Below are positions 1 to 11,179 of a stretch of 64,000 bases of DNA, in pieces. The notes under the pieces were generated by a model. It searched no databases, had not been told where the DNA came from, and was given only the letters and a program-made list of their open reading frames with translations. The stretch spans positions 32,369,239-32,433,238 of the forward strand of contig CM046864.1 in NCBI GenBank assembly GCA_025617745.1, in the 5' to 3' direction. The stretch is from Heliocidaris erythrogramma. Taxonomy: Eukaryota; Echinodermata; Echinoidea; Camarodonta; Echinometridae. The position numbers and the translations under genes are program-made. The stretch's first letter is position 1; every line of letters starts with the position of its first letter.

Positions 1-360
1 AAAATAATTGCTTCTCATGCTTTTTTTCCCCAGTACGATGACAAAATGATTACGGATCCATTGGCCTGCAAACATGCACTGATTATACTTGACCTGTCGT
101 GAATTTTGAGGTCACACACACCGACAATCTACAATTCAAATTTCAAGGTTGAAAGGAAACAAACCAGAAACTGGAATTTGCTTTTCATAGTCCCGCTCTA
201 CGACATACATAGTTTTCAAGCATCGATATTCCTTGTTACCTCAAACAGCAGCGACCATAACTGTATCAACACAGATAATACGTCGAGACTTGAGAGGATT
301 GTGACTGCTTCTCAAATATATCTTCATTTATTACATTTTGTCACCGCTCATTAACTTTTA
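1..360. repeat. Diverged copy of a dispersed repeat also seen near 57070-57340
   Basis: Bases about 60-170 resemble 57070-57180: both have CGTGAATTT followed by a GTCACACAC block, then a GTTGAAAGGAAACAAAC block, in the same order and spacing. No coding potential beyond a chance ORF. The window start truncates the repeat. The family is not named; it belongs to the sequence duplicated near the right end of the window. Confidence 0.55.
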
Positions 361-424
361 GTTTCTTCTCTACTTCCTCATACAACCCATAAGGAAGAAA
401 TGATGATGTACTGATACAAATATT

Positions 425-860
425 TCCATATCCCTTTTTACAGGGGGGGGGGGGCACAGTGCCTCACCCCACACACTTTTCAAGCACCCACAAAGTGCCC
501 CCTTTCACTCTGATAAGTGCCCATTTCCCTTTAAATAAATTACTTGTTATAAGTGCCCTTTCCCCCTCCTGATGAGTGTCCCATTTTTACTTCTGATAGG
601 TTCCACTTTTCCTTTCCATTAAGTCCCCTTTCCCCTCTTGTTAAGTGCCCCCTTTCAAATCTGATGAATGCCCATTCTTTACTGACAATCTTCCTTTCTT
701 GTAAATGCCCCTTTCCCAATTTGATAAGTGCCTCTTTGCACATTTTGATGTATGAACTTTTTTTTACTTCTGAAAAGTTTCTGTTTCCCTCATTGCCCTT
801 TTCCCACTTTAACTTTCTAATAAGTGCCCTTTTCACCTTCTGATAGATGCAACTCACACC
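425..860. repeat. Degenerate CT-rich minisatellite (AAGTGCCCCTTTCCC-like)
   Basis: After a G-run at 442-453, phrases of the type TGATAAGTGCCC followed by a T/C-rich tract recur about ten times with irregular spacing of 25-60 bp. Open frames on both strands here follow from low complexity and are not taken as genes. Confidence 0.6.
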
Positions 861-2785
861 TCATTTCATGACGGTTCTACAGCCTCCCTGTATAGTTGTA
901 CTTATTCAAGTCTAGTTTCTTTTGCTTTTGTAATCCCAATCCAATTTCTACTTTAGTAATTTGTTGTGTGAACAGTACTTAGAGGGGAAAAAAATTTTCT
1001 CTAGAGTATTTTTGTCCTTTGCTTTTGCACTGGGCTTGTGAGAATTATCCTTGACCTTAATCAGGCCGGGTGGGCGGGGTGCAGAATCCACCCCAACCAG
1101 ATGTTTCATGCAATATGTCCCCAATGTGCCAAGCAGTTTGATGCAGCGTTTCATGACTTTTTTTTTCCTTTCGAGTCTGACGCATATTCTAAGAACAAAT
1201 TAGTGACCTCTGTAAATTCCAGTGTGAGGGGCAGCATCAACCCCTACACCCCCAACCCCTCTAATATCACTTGGCCAATAAAGCCCAGCCAGACTAGGGT
1301 TAAAGTACAGTAACATTGTTAGAAAGAACGCTGTTATAAACTCGCTATAACAAAGTTATCTCTCTGGTCCTACATCTTTGTAATATACTTTCTAAAACCC
1401 TGATATAGCAAAGCTTTGATATTTCCTTGATCCAGAAGAGCAGTGGTGTAAAAGGGATGGGGGAGGAGGGGCATAGGGGGCACATGATCACCATTCCCTT
1501 GAAAACATATACACACATATAAACAACAAACAAACCCTCTTTTTCCACTTGTAGTCGTTCCCCCCCCCCCCCCCCGCCCGAAAAAGAAATACAGAGGAGT
1601 TTGTTATAACCAGGCTTGCCTGTAGTTACATACATAAGTAAGTGTCTTTGCCATATGTGAATTGCAGTGTATCGTAATCAGATTTTAGTGAACATTTTGA
1701 TTCATAATCATAATATCAAAATTTAAATATTTTCGGAAATTTTGTTAAAAAATATATTGGAATAAGAAAAGAATTTCCCATTGTGTAGAATCCTATTGAA
1801 GGTTTCCTGAATTCAGATATTTAAACTAAATTATTTTCAGTGTATTGTACTGTACATTCTTATTATAATTTCATAATAAGTGAAATCTGGGAATTTGTCT
1901 TTTAAAATACCTGTATTATGTTCACCTCAAAATGTGAGTCATAAATTATTACATGATTTTCATAATCATAATATCGTTTATAAATGAAATATTTCTCAAA
2001 ACCTTTAAGCACTGTAATACTCTTAATAGATTTACAATAGACTTTTATGTACATAGGTAGTCATATTTATTCCATGAATCAATGCCTAACTTATTTAACC
2101 TTTAACTATTAATGGAAAATATATGTATATAAATGTTTTTAATGTATTTTATGTAGCAGAAATATGACAAATATGTAATATTAAATTACTGAAAATAAGT
2201 TACTCTATAAGAACTATAACAATTCTATAGCAATTTTATACTATACTTTGTATCGTAAAGGGCTCGCATTGGAAGTCATGTTGCTTTCCGGCAAGATGTG
2301 AATGATGATAGTTTGTGTTTGGTGTTGATGTTGAGGCAATGTAAATACATGTATGCTTGATAAAGAATCTACTGGGGAATATTGGACTAACTTGCTAAAG
2401 AAAGGTTTATGTTGAAAATGATCTTGGGTGTCTATGATTGAAGATGGCAGCATGTTGGATTTGTTGATATGATGCTTTCTGAGATCATGGTGTAAGCTGG
2501 GGAGGTTCCTCGCTATTTTCGGAGCAGTTTTTCTTCCAAAATTCTCTCACAAGCAAACAAATAAAGGGGGATCCTCACTCCAATCACACCGCCTTGAAAA
2601 TAAGAGGGGGCGCCGACTTTGTTTTAAACAGTTTTCTATTGTCTTTTTCCAAAATTTTCAAATTAGGGGCCGCCCCCTCCCTCATGATATATATGATAGG
2701 CCTACCGTACTGCTGAAGAAAAAATGAATTCCTGATTCTACAATGATCCTCAGAACAATAAAGCCCCAATCTTTGCAAATACATG
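861..2785. other. Unassigned AT-rich intergenic sequence
   Basis: No gene, RNA or repeat boundary is supported. It contains a C-run at 1561-1575, and the segment 1630-2230 is very AT-rich with no frame of interest. Confidence 0.5.
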
Positions 2786-2789
2786 TATC

Positions 2790-3150
2790 GATTTGTAAAC
2801 AAATTTTTATGCGTACTCCCAGTGTAAAAGATCGTATGCTCGATCTGTAATGAAAATTACAATCACAAGTCGGAAAAAAATGGAACCAGCGGGATTCGAA
2901 CCTGTCATCTACTGCTTGCCGGGCAGCGACTTAACCACCAGGCTATTCTGGTTCACGGCCAAGTCACGAGTTACTGGAATCAAATACCCAAGATCCTCTT
3001 CTTTCTGACTCATTAATATTCAACGGTCCGCCGTGGACAATAGTTAGTAAATGAAGAAGATTAATGGGAGGAATTTTAATTTATGTTAAGATTCCAGTGT
3101 TAAAGTTCATCGTGACTTGGGAGTATGCCTAAAAAATTTGTTTACAAATG
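2790..3150 (-). mobile_element. Family C inverted-repeat element carrying a tRNA-like sequence
   Basis: The ends are imperfect inverted repeats of about 35 bp: GATTTGTAAACAAATTTTTA... at the left and ...AAAATTTGTTTACAAATG at the right, each followed inward by a GTACTCCCAGTG or ACTTGGGAGTATG block. A tRNA-like sequence lies inside on the minus strand (2882-2954). The same internal order occurs twice in direct orientation at 23999-24558. The short terminal repeats and lack of coding sequence fit a non-autonomous DNA element (MITE-like). Superfamily is not assignable because I could not define the target duplication. Confidence 0.6.
2882..2954 (-). tRNA. tRNA-like sequence inside element C
   Basis: Read on the minus strand it starts GAACCAG and ends CTGGTTC, giving a 7-bp acceptor-like pairing. 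It has an A-box-like TAGCCTGGTGG, an anticodon-stem-like GCTGC/GCAGT hairpin and a B-box GGTTCGAATCC that matches the Pol III consensus. Two extra bases before the A-box, a poor T-stem and C instead of T before the anticodon-like triplet argue against a working tRNA. Best read as a tRNA-derived module of a repeat. Confidence 0.45.
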
Positions 3151-3730
3151 AAAATTCCTTAAAATTTCTTAAATAAAGCACCTTTTTCCAATATTTTGAC
3201 TCGTTGGATGCATATAAATTTTGTAACAGGTGCATAATATTGGTATATTATATCGATATTAATCGCATAGATTAATCATGCAAAGTTATTGCAGCAAAAT
3301 AATCAATTTAATAGACTCTGGTAATATGGATAAATAAATTATATTTCGAATATATGTCAGCTTTTGGACACCTTCGGAATTCATCGCCAAATGACTTAGC
3401 ATACCTGAAAGACCCATATTTCACCGTGTGCAGTAATAGTCCGGGAGCCAGGGGTCAACCTAGCTGGAAAGGAAACGAATTTTCATGTGCATGAATATAA
3501 AGATCGCATAGTCTGATATAACGAATTGACCGTCTGGCATGTTCTATGTGGTGGGTGTGGCCAGGGGAGGTCACGAAGTGGTCAAAAAATGAGCTGGAAA
3601 AATGATTGATGGCGAAAACACATTATTTTACTAATTTATCTTATTTTGAAAATTGGAAAGGTGATATTCCGGCAAGAGACATCTGCGCCCACCGCCCCTT
3701 GCAAAACTGTGCCCTTACGCCTAGGTTGCG
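3151..3730. other. Unassigned intergenic sequence
   Basis: AT-rich with no supported gene, RNA or repeat boundary. Confidence 0.4.
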
Positions 3731-3732
3731 GT

Positions 3733-3838
3733 GTAAAAATGCCAGTGGTAAAAATGCCAGAGGAAAAATACCAAAGGAAAAAATTCCAGAGAAAAAAAGG
3801 CCAGAGGTAAAAATGCCAGAGGTAAAAATGCCATGCCA
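3733..3838. repeat. 15-bp minisatellite (GGTAAAAATGCCAGA)
   Basis: About seven consecutive diverged copies of a 15-bp unit. Because 15 is a multiple of three, all frames stay open in part, which explains the short overlapping ORFs here on both strands. Confidence 0.8.
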
Positions 3839-3849
3839 CGTATCATGAG

Positions 3850-6640
3850 TGCACTTAATGAAAAATCCCGAATTTGTTTGAGCTTTGTCAGAGCTTTCGC
3901 GCTTCGCGCGAGAAGGGGGAAACTCGCCCCTCCCTGCACCAACCCCTGCCAAATACAATGTAGTATTGCGTCCAAATAACCGTTAAGCAGTCAGGACGTC
4001 GAACTATAACTTGTTTCCTACGTGCCGTTTTTCCTTTCTCTGAAATTTGCTACCTTGTCAGTGATATGATAATAATGCAAACTTTCAGTATTTAAAATTT
4101 TAACAAATCGCACTCTGTCACCACGGTCCCTACTATATTGATAGACGCAATGTTTGTTAACATTAGAAACCCTGTCTATTGTATATTTTCCCCTCTACCC
4201 CCCCCCCCCCCCCACAAGACAATAAAACTTGCAGTATTGCGATCACCTTTCTAGTGCTCCAAAAGGCGAGGTATCACCATCACATGGTCGCTCCACTCCC
4301 TTACATGGAGATATATAGAAGCAAGGTATCTAAAGTTTTAATACTGTCTACCACCAGTGGCGACAAAAGCGAAGTGGCAGATTTTTCCTACTATTAAAGG
4401 AGGGGTGGATAGGCGTATAACGAATAATTTTCTAGCGATGCGAAATGCAAGGTTTCAACACGCAATAATCTTAATTTTCCTGTTTGCAATAATCTGTTCT
4501 GTCCCCTCAGAGGGGCCCCTCGCAAGAGAAGAAATATTATTTTAAGTTAAACAATGTAAGAACAAGATTTACTTTGCCAACGTTTGCTCTAATATAAAAT
4601 TCCTCTACATTCTCTTGTTTCGCTCAGTCGCTAAACTCCCTCTCACATTAATGGCAATATTGATTATTTTACTTTACAATATCTCTTCTATATTATAAGA
4701 CCCCGAAGCGCATGGGTGTGGCAAGTGCTTTTCTGCGCCTAAAAAGAAGGGAAAATGTGGTTATTATTCTCCTCCTCAAAACAGATGTTATATCAATGTT
4801 ACATCAATCATTTTGCAGTTTACAAATGGAAACATTTTTTGTGCTCTAAAATACGTAGTTTCAACATTGAATAATCCAAATCTAAATCAATACTTACAAT
4901 CTCATGCATTTCAATAAATGCAGTGTTTATTAACACGTATGTGTGAGGCAGGGGCTTTCCTCGTTTTGTTCCCACCCTATCGCAAGATTGTTATCTAATT
5001 TTTCGCTCGGTCGCTACGCCCCCTCACCAAGTAGTCATACGAAGAGTCATATATACTGCTGAAATTCTGTTCTATTAAAACTGTTCCGTCTTAAGAAAAG
5101 AAAAAAAATGTTGAATGAATCTCTACTATGCTTTAAAACATTCTCTAGGTGGGTATGTTCCAATATTCTCCTAAGGATTTTTAGCATGAATAGCCCCATA
5201 GGCGTACGATTCGGGTTTGCAGCGCCCCCCCCCCCCACATTTTTATAATAAAATAATTTTGCAAAGTGCCCGAATATCCTCATATTTTGGTAGCGAGTTG
5301 CCTTAATATCCTCATATTCAGGCAGCGAGGTGTCGGTATAGCAAAATGTTTTCAAAGTTTTGTACACGAAATGTAGAAACAAAATAACCCAATTTATGGT
5401 GTAAGGAGGGATATTGCAATGGGTGATTACAAGTAGCAAGCGTGTGAGGTGGGGGCCCTCAAAGTTTCCCCCCCCCCAAAAAAAAAAAAACAACAACAAC
5501 AACAACAACAGCAACAAATGAAAAAAACAATCTGACGCGCCTGTTCACGGCTATTTCAAATATAAATGTCACGATGTAACGACATAACTTGCAATTGTCT
5601 ATATTCTACGTATGAAGAGTGAATTAACAGTTCATGTGACAGTAAAACGCACACTTTTAAAACAGTGTATAAAAAAGAAGGAAATTATTAGTCGTTTTAC
5701 TTGACATTTTACTCATAGTTCTATTTGCTCATGTCTTTGACTGTAGGGATAATGATCATTAGACATAATGGCAAAGACCCCCTGTTCTTAGACCCTCTGA
5801 ACTTAAAATCTTAAGTTGTAAGTAATATCCTAACTATCGGTACGATTACAGGTGTCAATTTTTTTCTCACTAGCTTCGCTCGCTCGCAATTAGCATATCA
5901 TAATTATCTGTTCCCTGTCCTACCAAGGAGTTATCATCAAACAAAGAAAAATAAGGATAATAATATTATTTATGATACAGGGATGTGTATTCTGAAATTC
6001 TCAGTCCTTAGATAGTCCATTCGGGTGTATGCAGAGGCGTATGAGACCTCGGATGGGGGTTGCAGCCCCCTACCGAGAACATTAAAATTACCTGGCATTT
6101 GGACACCGGCCTCCTCATTTACGGGCAGTGGAATGATCTCGTTGTACTTTTTATATCTTTTCTGAATTAGCACATTTTGATGATGAAATTACATTTCACT
6201 GTTCTAATGTGTCAATTTCTTTGGCTTGCTCGCTTTGGTCGCAAAAACTGAATTGAGAAACCAGAAAATGAATACACAATGTTTGGGGGCAAGATACGCC
6301 AGTCCCATACATTTTTTGTATGTATGTGTAATACTCAGTGGTCCGCGACGTAATTTCGAGAATATTTCTGGCCATGCACCTGACAAAATAATAAAGAACC
6401 CAGGTCATAGACAAATGATTCTTCGGCATATAATTATTTGAATTTCTTTCTCCAGTTCTCTTTTTGTGTTAATTTAGTGTACACAAAATGGGAGGTAGAT
6501 GACCATGACTATGAATTCCAAAGGACATCTATGTATCTTGTTTTTCCTATACGACTAACTTTGCCTATAGAAAATTCATAAGGGGGCATCGAATGTTATC
6601 TTTCAGCTCAAGCTAGTTAATATTTGGTATATTTTTCGCC
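3850..6640. other. Mosaic of dispersed repeat fragments, no supported gene
   Basis: Several short phrases of the type CGCTCGGTCGCTACGCC recur (near 3893, 4621, 5005, 5875 and 6225), with C-runs at about 4198-4213 and 5225-5236 and a short CAA microsatellite near 5490-5515. The phrase CCTCATATT occurs twice in tandem near 5275-5320. Fragments like TAGGCGTACGATTCGGG and GAGGCGTATGAGACC before C-rich tracts resemble ends of non-autonomous DNA elements. The open frames are short and show no recognisable domain. Confidence 0.45.
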
Positions 6641-6649
6641 GTATCCGGA

Positions 6650-7190
6650 CACCTACCCCTTGGAAAACCACCCTCCGAATAACCACCCCTAGGACAACTA
6701 CCCCCTAGGGCAACCACCCTCTAGGACGACTACCCCCGGGACTATTACCCTCTAGGATGATTACCCCCCCCCCCCCCCAAACTAACTACCCCCTAGGGCA
6801 ACCACCCTCTAGGACAACTACCTCCCGGACAACTACCCCCTAGGACAACTACCCCCAAACAACTACCCCTAGGACAACTACCCCCTAGGACAACTACCCC
6901 CAAACAACTACCCCTAGGACAACTACCCCCTAGGACAACTACCCCCAGGACAACTACCCCCCCAGAAAACTACCCCCGGACAACTACCCCCTGGACAACT
7001 ACCCCCTAGGACAACTACCCCCAGACAACTACCCCCAGACAACTACCCCTAGCCCTAGGACAACTACCCCCAGACAACTACCCCCTAGGACAACTACCCC
7101 CTAGGACAACCACCCTGTAGGACATCTCCTTGACAACTACCACCTAAGGTAACTACCACCCAGATAACTACCCCCGGACAATAACGACTT
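6650..7190. repeat. TACCCCC minisatellite, about 17-bp unit
   Basis: Roughly 30 copies of a unit like AGGACAACTACCCCCT, most regular between 6780 and 7120 and decaying at both ends. It is preceded at about 6640 by GTATCCGGACA. The same lead-in followed by the same unit recurs at about 21168. Strand-asymmetric (C-rich on plus). Confidence 0.9.
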
Positions 7191-7309
7191 AGGGAAATAT
7201 TCAATCGGATAACAACCAACATACTCCAACCAACAGGTACAACTCCCAGATACTTGATGGCATGTAAACTGATTTCGGCCAAGGGAGGACGTGGAGGGGG
7301 GGGGGGGGT

Positions 7310-8525
7310 GACCAACAATCAGTAAGGATATAATGAGTATCAGGAGGAGGGGTTATCCAACCTCCCACGTAAGAACTTTTTGGAAATCTGTTTATAAATA
7401 GAAAGATTTTGGTGCATTATAATGTTAAATTTCACCACAGCACGTAAAAAATGATATGATTGCAGTTGAATGTGTCTATACCCTTGAGCACGGGGGGGGG
7501 GGGGGGTTCCCATGGTATTACATTTTTGTTTTAAAAGTTGGGTGTTTAAACTCGGTGTTTGATGGTGCATTGTACTGTTTGAATTTTTCCATCTGTGATT
7601 TTTTTTTTCAAAGGCAACGTTCTGTGAAGTTATATGATATATTCTATATTTAAACCAACTGGGAAGGGTATGAGGTTTCTCTCCCAAAATAAGATCTTCT
7701 GGAAATTAGGGAGTTATAACCAAGGGTTTGGTGAGTATTTAATTAGGCCTATGAATTTTCATGAATAATAAATCCAATATCTTGCGTTGTTTCCTACTGA
7801 AAAGGCGAACATAAAATAACAAAGTACAACGGCATTTCCAAAACAATAACTGTCACATGTATAGCGCATATAATCAATTAAAACTGCTGTATGCGCGTTG
7901 GAGCTGTCCAAGATCATTACAATACCAACAAATATGTCTTTTGGTTCCTCTGTAATAATAGTTACTGAAATAATACACAGAAAGTAAAACATACAAAAAA
8001 GCATTAATTCCGAGAAATTTGCCAGAACTTGTAACCATTTTTTTTCTTCCCAAAATAGGGGGCACAGTGCCCCCTGCCCCAAATGCCAATAAAATGAGCG
8101 TGTCAATTTGTTTTGGCTCATGATAATCTTAAGTGAGTTAAAAGTGTGAAGATCTAATTACTCCCCGTGATTATGATGGCGTCTTTGATGGAATAAATGT
8201 TTCAAAAGTCATTTATGCTCGTATTCATAAATAAACCCTATGGTGAAAAGGGATATATTTCCGAACATTGTCTTCTAGGTTGCTTTCACACACCCATCTT
8301 AACATGACTGTACACACCATACTTTTTTTTTAAATCGACCAACCACAATGCTGATTTCCTTTAAGACTCGACTGGGTGGTAGATTTGTAACGAGTTGCAA
8401 AATTGTAGAGTGCGTGAGGGAGGGGGGCGAATCCTCTAACCAGGTTTGAACTTTCGTAGCCAGGGGCCATAGCGCCAGGACAGCCAAACAAGCCATCAAC
8501 AAAGTTCTTTCCCTCCCCAGATCTT
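7310..8525. other. Unassigned intergenic sequence
   Basis: G-run at about 7491-7506; otherwise AT-rich with no supported gene. Short ORFs on the minus strand at 7759-8121 have no recognisable domain and unremarkable composition. Confidence 0.45.
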
Positions 8526-8527
8526 AA

Positions 8528-8807
8528 GTTCTCAAAACTGGCAGCCAGGATACCACTGACAGAATACCTCTCGTGACCACCTTCCACCCCAATCTCCCTC
8601 CTCTCCGCAATATCCTTCATGACAACCACCGTATTCTCAACACTTCTGATCGTCTCCTACAGGCTGTTCCCAGTACCCCAATCCTGTCTTACCGACGCCC
8701 CCGCAACCTCAAGGATCTCATCGTTCGTGCTGAAGTCCCCCCTCTCACTGGCCATTCTTCTCCCATTTAACACGGCACCTTCAAATGTACAGCCAACAAA
8801 TCCACCG
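8528..8807 (+). pseudogene. Penelope-like element ORF fragment, linker before GIY-YIG (5' part)
   Basis: The plus-strand frame through 8573-8768 reads RIPLVTTFHPNLPPL, then a run with SYRRPRNLKDLIVRA. These are the conserved phrases (V.TFHP..P.L; FRRP.NL.DLLVRA) found in Penelope-like retroelements between the reverse transcriptase and the GIY-YIG endonuclease. An in-frame stop at 8768-8770 interrupts it; after the stop the frame continues as GTFKCTANKSTVH up to the TA at 8808. There it is cut by family B elements, and the ORF resumes at 9516. The reverse transcriptase itself is not seen upstream, so the element is 5'-truncated. The product would have been a telomere- or TPRT-type retroelement polyprotein; this copy is dead. 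Confidence 0.75.
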
Positions 8808-8969
8808 TACACTCTAAAAACTTAAGTGCTGTATTTAGCACTTTTTGAGGGCATGCATAGGGACTGCACTCAGAGTGCTATTGAATGCACACAGCGTGCT
8901 ATTTCAGCACTTTCACGGGAGCTGGACCGGCTCCTTAAACTGCTAAACATTAATTAAAAAAATGATTTT

Positions 8970-9035
8970 GGCGAGCCTCGAACCAGGGTCCGCTGATTGA
9001 GAATTGCTGGCATTACCGCTAGACTAACTCACATC
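8970..9035 (-). tRNA. tRNA-like segment, left end of B1
   Basis: On the minus strand it contains TTAGTCTAGCGGTAATGCC (A-box-like) and, 30 bases on, TGGTTCGAGGCTCGCC (B-box-like, with changes at the last bases). No full cloverleaf with standard acceptor pairing could be drawn. A mirror copy occurs at 9137-9200. Read as a tRNA-derived module. Confidence 0.3.
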
Positions 9036-9136
9036 GTACGATTTAGAGCAGATCATATTGTTACATAGTGAATTTACGACACCACATAGTTCATGTTATC
9101 TACTTGACTCCCATGACTAAACTGGATTGCAAGAAG

Positions 9137-9200
9137 CATTCGTTAGTCCATCAGTAACGTCAGCGCCTCTCAATCAGTGGAACCTGGTTCGAGGCTCGCC
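9137..9200 (+). tRNA. tRNA-like segment, right end of B1
   Basis: Plus-strand counterpart of the segment at 8970-9035: a GTTAGTCCATCAGTAACG A-box-like start and CCTGGTTCGAGGCTCGCC at the end. The two segments point outward towards the two TIRs. Confidence 0.3.
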
Positions 9201-9316
9201 ACGCTCGCCATTTTTTTTTTGTTGGTAAATTAGCACACTACAAGTGCTATAAACAGCATTTCAGGTGCAGTCACTATACATGCCCCTAAAAGTAGCACTT
9301 TAGTTTTTACAGTGTA

Positions 9317-9515
9317 CACTGTTAAAAACTGAAGTGCTGCATATAGCACTTCGAGGGCATGCATAGGGACTGCACTCAGAGTGCTATTGTAATGCACGCA
9401 GCGTGCTATTTCAGCACTTTCACGGGAGCTGGACCGGCTCCTTAAACTGCAAAACATTCATTTAAAAAAAATGTGACCGTGGCGAGCCTCGAACCAGGTT
9501 CCGCTGATTGATGTG
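9317..9515. mobile_element. Family B element, truncated copy (B2) directly next to B1
   Basis: Starts CACTGTTAAAAACTGAAGTGCT immediately after the shared TA that ends B1, follows the same subterminal pattern (CGTGCTATTTCAGCACTTTCACGG) and stops within the tRNA-like segment at about 9515, where PLE coding sequence resumes. Its right half is missing. Confidence 0.7.
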
Positions 9516-9743
9516 CATGTATGTGCTATAAACATCCACGAGGGCGACACTTTCACCAGCAACTCTACCAACCTCCCTCACCAAACCAAGGGCAATATCA
9601 CTTGCACCACCACTAATGTTGTATATCTCATCACTTGCAGAGTCTGCAGGACCCAGTACGTAGGGGAAACCAAGACATGCAAACTCGATTCCAAGTATTG
9701 TAGTTCATTCATTAATAACATGTTAATAGTAACCCTAAATTAG
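9513..9743 (+). pseudogene. Penelope-like element GIY-YIG endonuclease fragment (3' part)
   Basis: From 9516 the frame reads HVCAINIHEGDTFTSN and then NVVYLITCRVCRTQYVGET. This is the Cys-containing GIY-YIG nuclease signature of Penelope-like elements: the VVYLI strand corresponds to GIY, QYVGET to YIG, and a CX2C pair lies between. GIY-YIG nucleases nick target DNA for retrotransposition. Homology fades after about 9685, so the catalytic Arg/Glu region is lost. Joined conceptually to 8528-8807, the break at the TA is clean, so the B elements inserted into a PLE already in place. Confidence 0.8.
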
Positions 9744-9864
9744 CCCTATATTGAACCAATCTGTGAAAAAATTTAAAAGAAGCTAATTTCAACTGATTTG
9801 GGTAGGTATGGGTATGGGCAACTACCAAAAAAAAGGAAGGAGTGATAGAGGTTGGGGAACTTTT

Positions 9865-10400
9865 TTTATTCAAGGTCAAAGGTCAATGACCTTTTTCAAA
9901 ATCACTAAAATTGGTATTTCAAGAAAGGAACATGGTATCTGCATGATTCTGGTCTCAAAATGCTTAGAACTAGGAAAGAAAATGATGTAGAGTAATTACT
10001 GACTATAAAAATCAAATCTTGACCTCCAAAATTGAGGTCAAAGGTCAATGACCTTTTTCAAAATCACTAAAAATGGTATTTCGGGAAAGGAAAGTGGTAT
10101 ATGCATGATTCTGGTGTCAAAATTCTTAGAACTAGAAAAGAAAATGATTTAGAGCAATTACTGACTATACAAATCAAATCTTGACCTCCAAAATTGAGGT
10201 CAAAGGTCAATGACCTTTTTCACAAAATCACTAAAAATGGTATTTCAGGAAAGAAATATGGTATATACGTGTACCTGATTTCGGTATCAAAATGTTCAGG
10301 AATACGAAAGAAAATCATTTAGAGTAATAACTAGTAGATTAAAGTCTTGACCTCTAAAGCTAAGGTCAAAGAGGGTCAAAGGTCAAAATTGATGTTTTAT
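9865..10400 (+). repeat. ~165-bp tandem repeat with AGGTCA motifs, left arm
   Basis: Three to four units of about 165 bp each contain AAGGTCAAAGGTCAATGACC or a close variant followed by TTTTTCAAAATCACTAAAA and GGTATTTC. The motif starts at about 9873, 10035, 10197 and, altered, 10363. The mirror block lies at about 13250-13770. Confidence 0.8.
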
Positions 10401-11003
10401 CATATATCAACTTGGTATTAAGAAAATTATGCTACTGTTTCAAGCGTGAGCAGAGAAATCAAAGTGGCTAATTCCTACTCTTTCCTAATTGTTCTGGCAA
10501 CAACAGGAAAAATTGGTTATTCCAAAAGCAGATGATGAGGTGAAATGCCTTGTCTTTGGGTCAAAGGTCATTGACCCCTGTGTTAATCACGAAACTTAAA
10601 TTGAGCAAGCATTTGGTACAGCTTATTAGTATAAAATATATTGTGTCCATAATCCTAGGTATTCATAATCCTAAAAATAATTATTTGCCAATCTTTTAAC
10701 TCATTCAATCCTGATCAAGATAACGTTGGCCTGGTCAGTCTAGCTCGGCATGGGTAAATAGGGACAACCACCCTATAGTCTACCTTGATCGACATTGCTC
10801 TGAGTTCTTGCACAAGTAATATTAGAATGTAAAAAATATCCTTTGCCGATCCAGTCTGAGCAGGTCTATTTAACAGAGTTTACCGATTGGCAGTAGAACC
10901 TTGCATAATTATCAACAATTTGAAGAACACTGCTCGCAGCATACAACCTGGGCTTATAACTTCTAGTAACTATTGACAACACAGTAAAAATCAACGGTAC
11001 TTA

Positions 11004-11179
11004 TGGGGTGTTGCAAGAAAGTTGCAATCAATTGCAAATTGTAAAGCAAATTAGAAAAAACCATCTGAATGGTTCAGGGTCTGCCCATTCAAGAAGATGC
11101 ATTTGCAACAATGATTTTGATTGGTCAGTACCGATCAGTTGCAACTTGCAATCAATTGCAACTTTCTTGCAACACCCCA
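11004..11179. mobile_element. Non-autonomous Harbinger-like MITE, TTA target duplication
   Basis: Ends TGGGGTGTTGCAAGAAAGTT and AACTTTCTTGCAACACCCCA are perfect inverted repeats, which continue inward as GCAATCAATTGCAA. It is flanked by TTA at 11001-11003 and 11180-11182. The right arm of the giant palindrome holds the empty site (ACTTAGTCTGC in reverse complement at about 12697-12707), which confirms both ends and the 3-bp duplication. A 3-bp TWA duplication is typical of PIF/Harbinger elements. Confidence 0.85.

Larger units (their letters stand above)
8810..9314. mobile_element. Family B element, complete copy (B1), TA target site
   Basis: Ends are CACTCTAAAAACTTAAGTGCT at the left and AGTAGCACTTTAGTTTTTACAGTG at the right, inverted repeats of about 22 bp flanked by TA on both sides (8808-8809, 9315-9316). 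Subterminal regions hold many AGTGCT/AGCACT hexamers. It lies inside the PLE ORF. Two tRNA-like segments occur near its ends in opposite orientation. No coding sequence. A TA duplication plus short TIRs fits a non-autonomous Tc1/mariner-type element. A second full copy lies at 35671-36179. Confidence 0.75.

Noticed and set aside
5047-5517. 156-codon minus-strand ORF
   Set aside because: Starts in a CAA microsatellite and C-run and lacks motifs.
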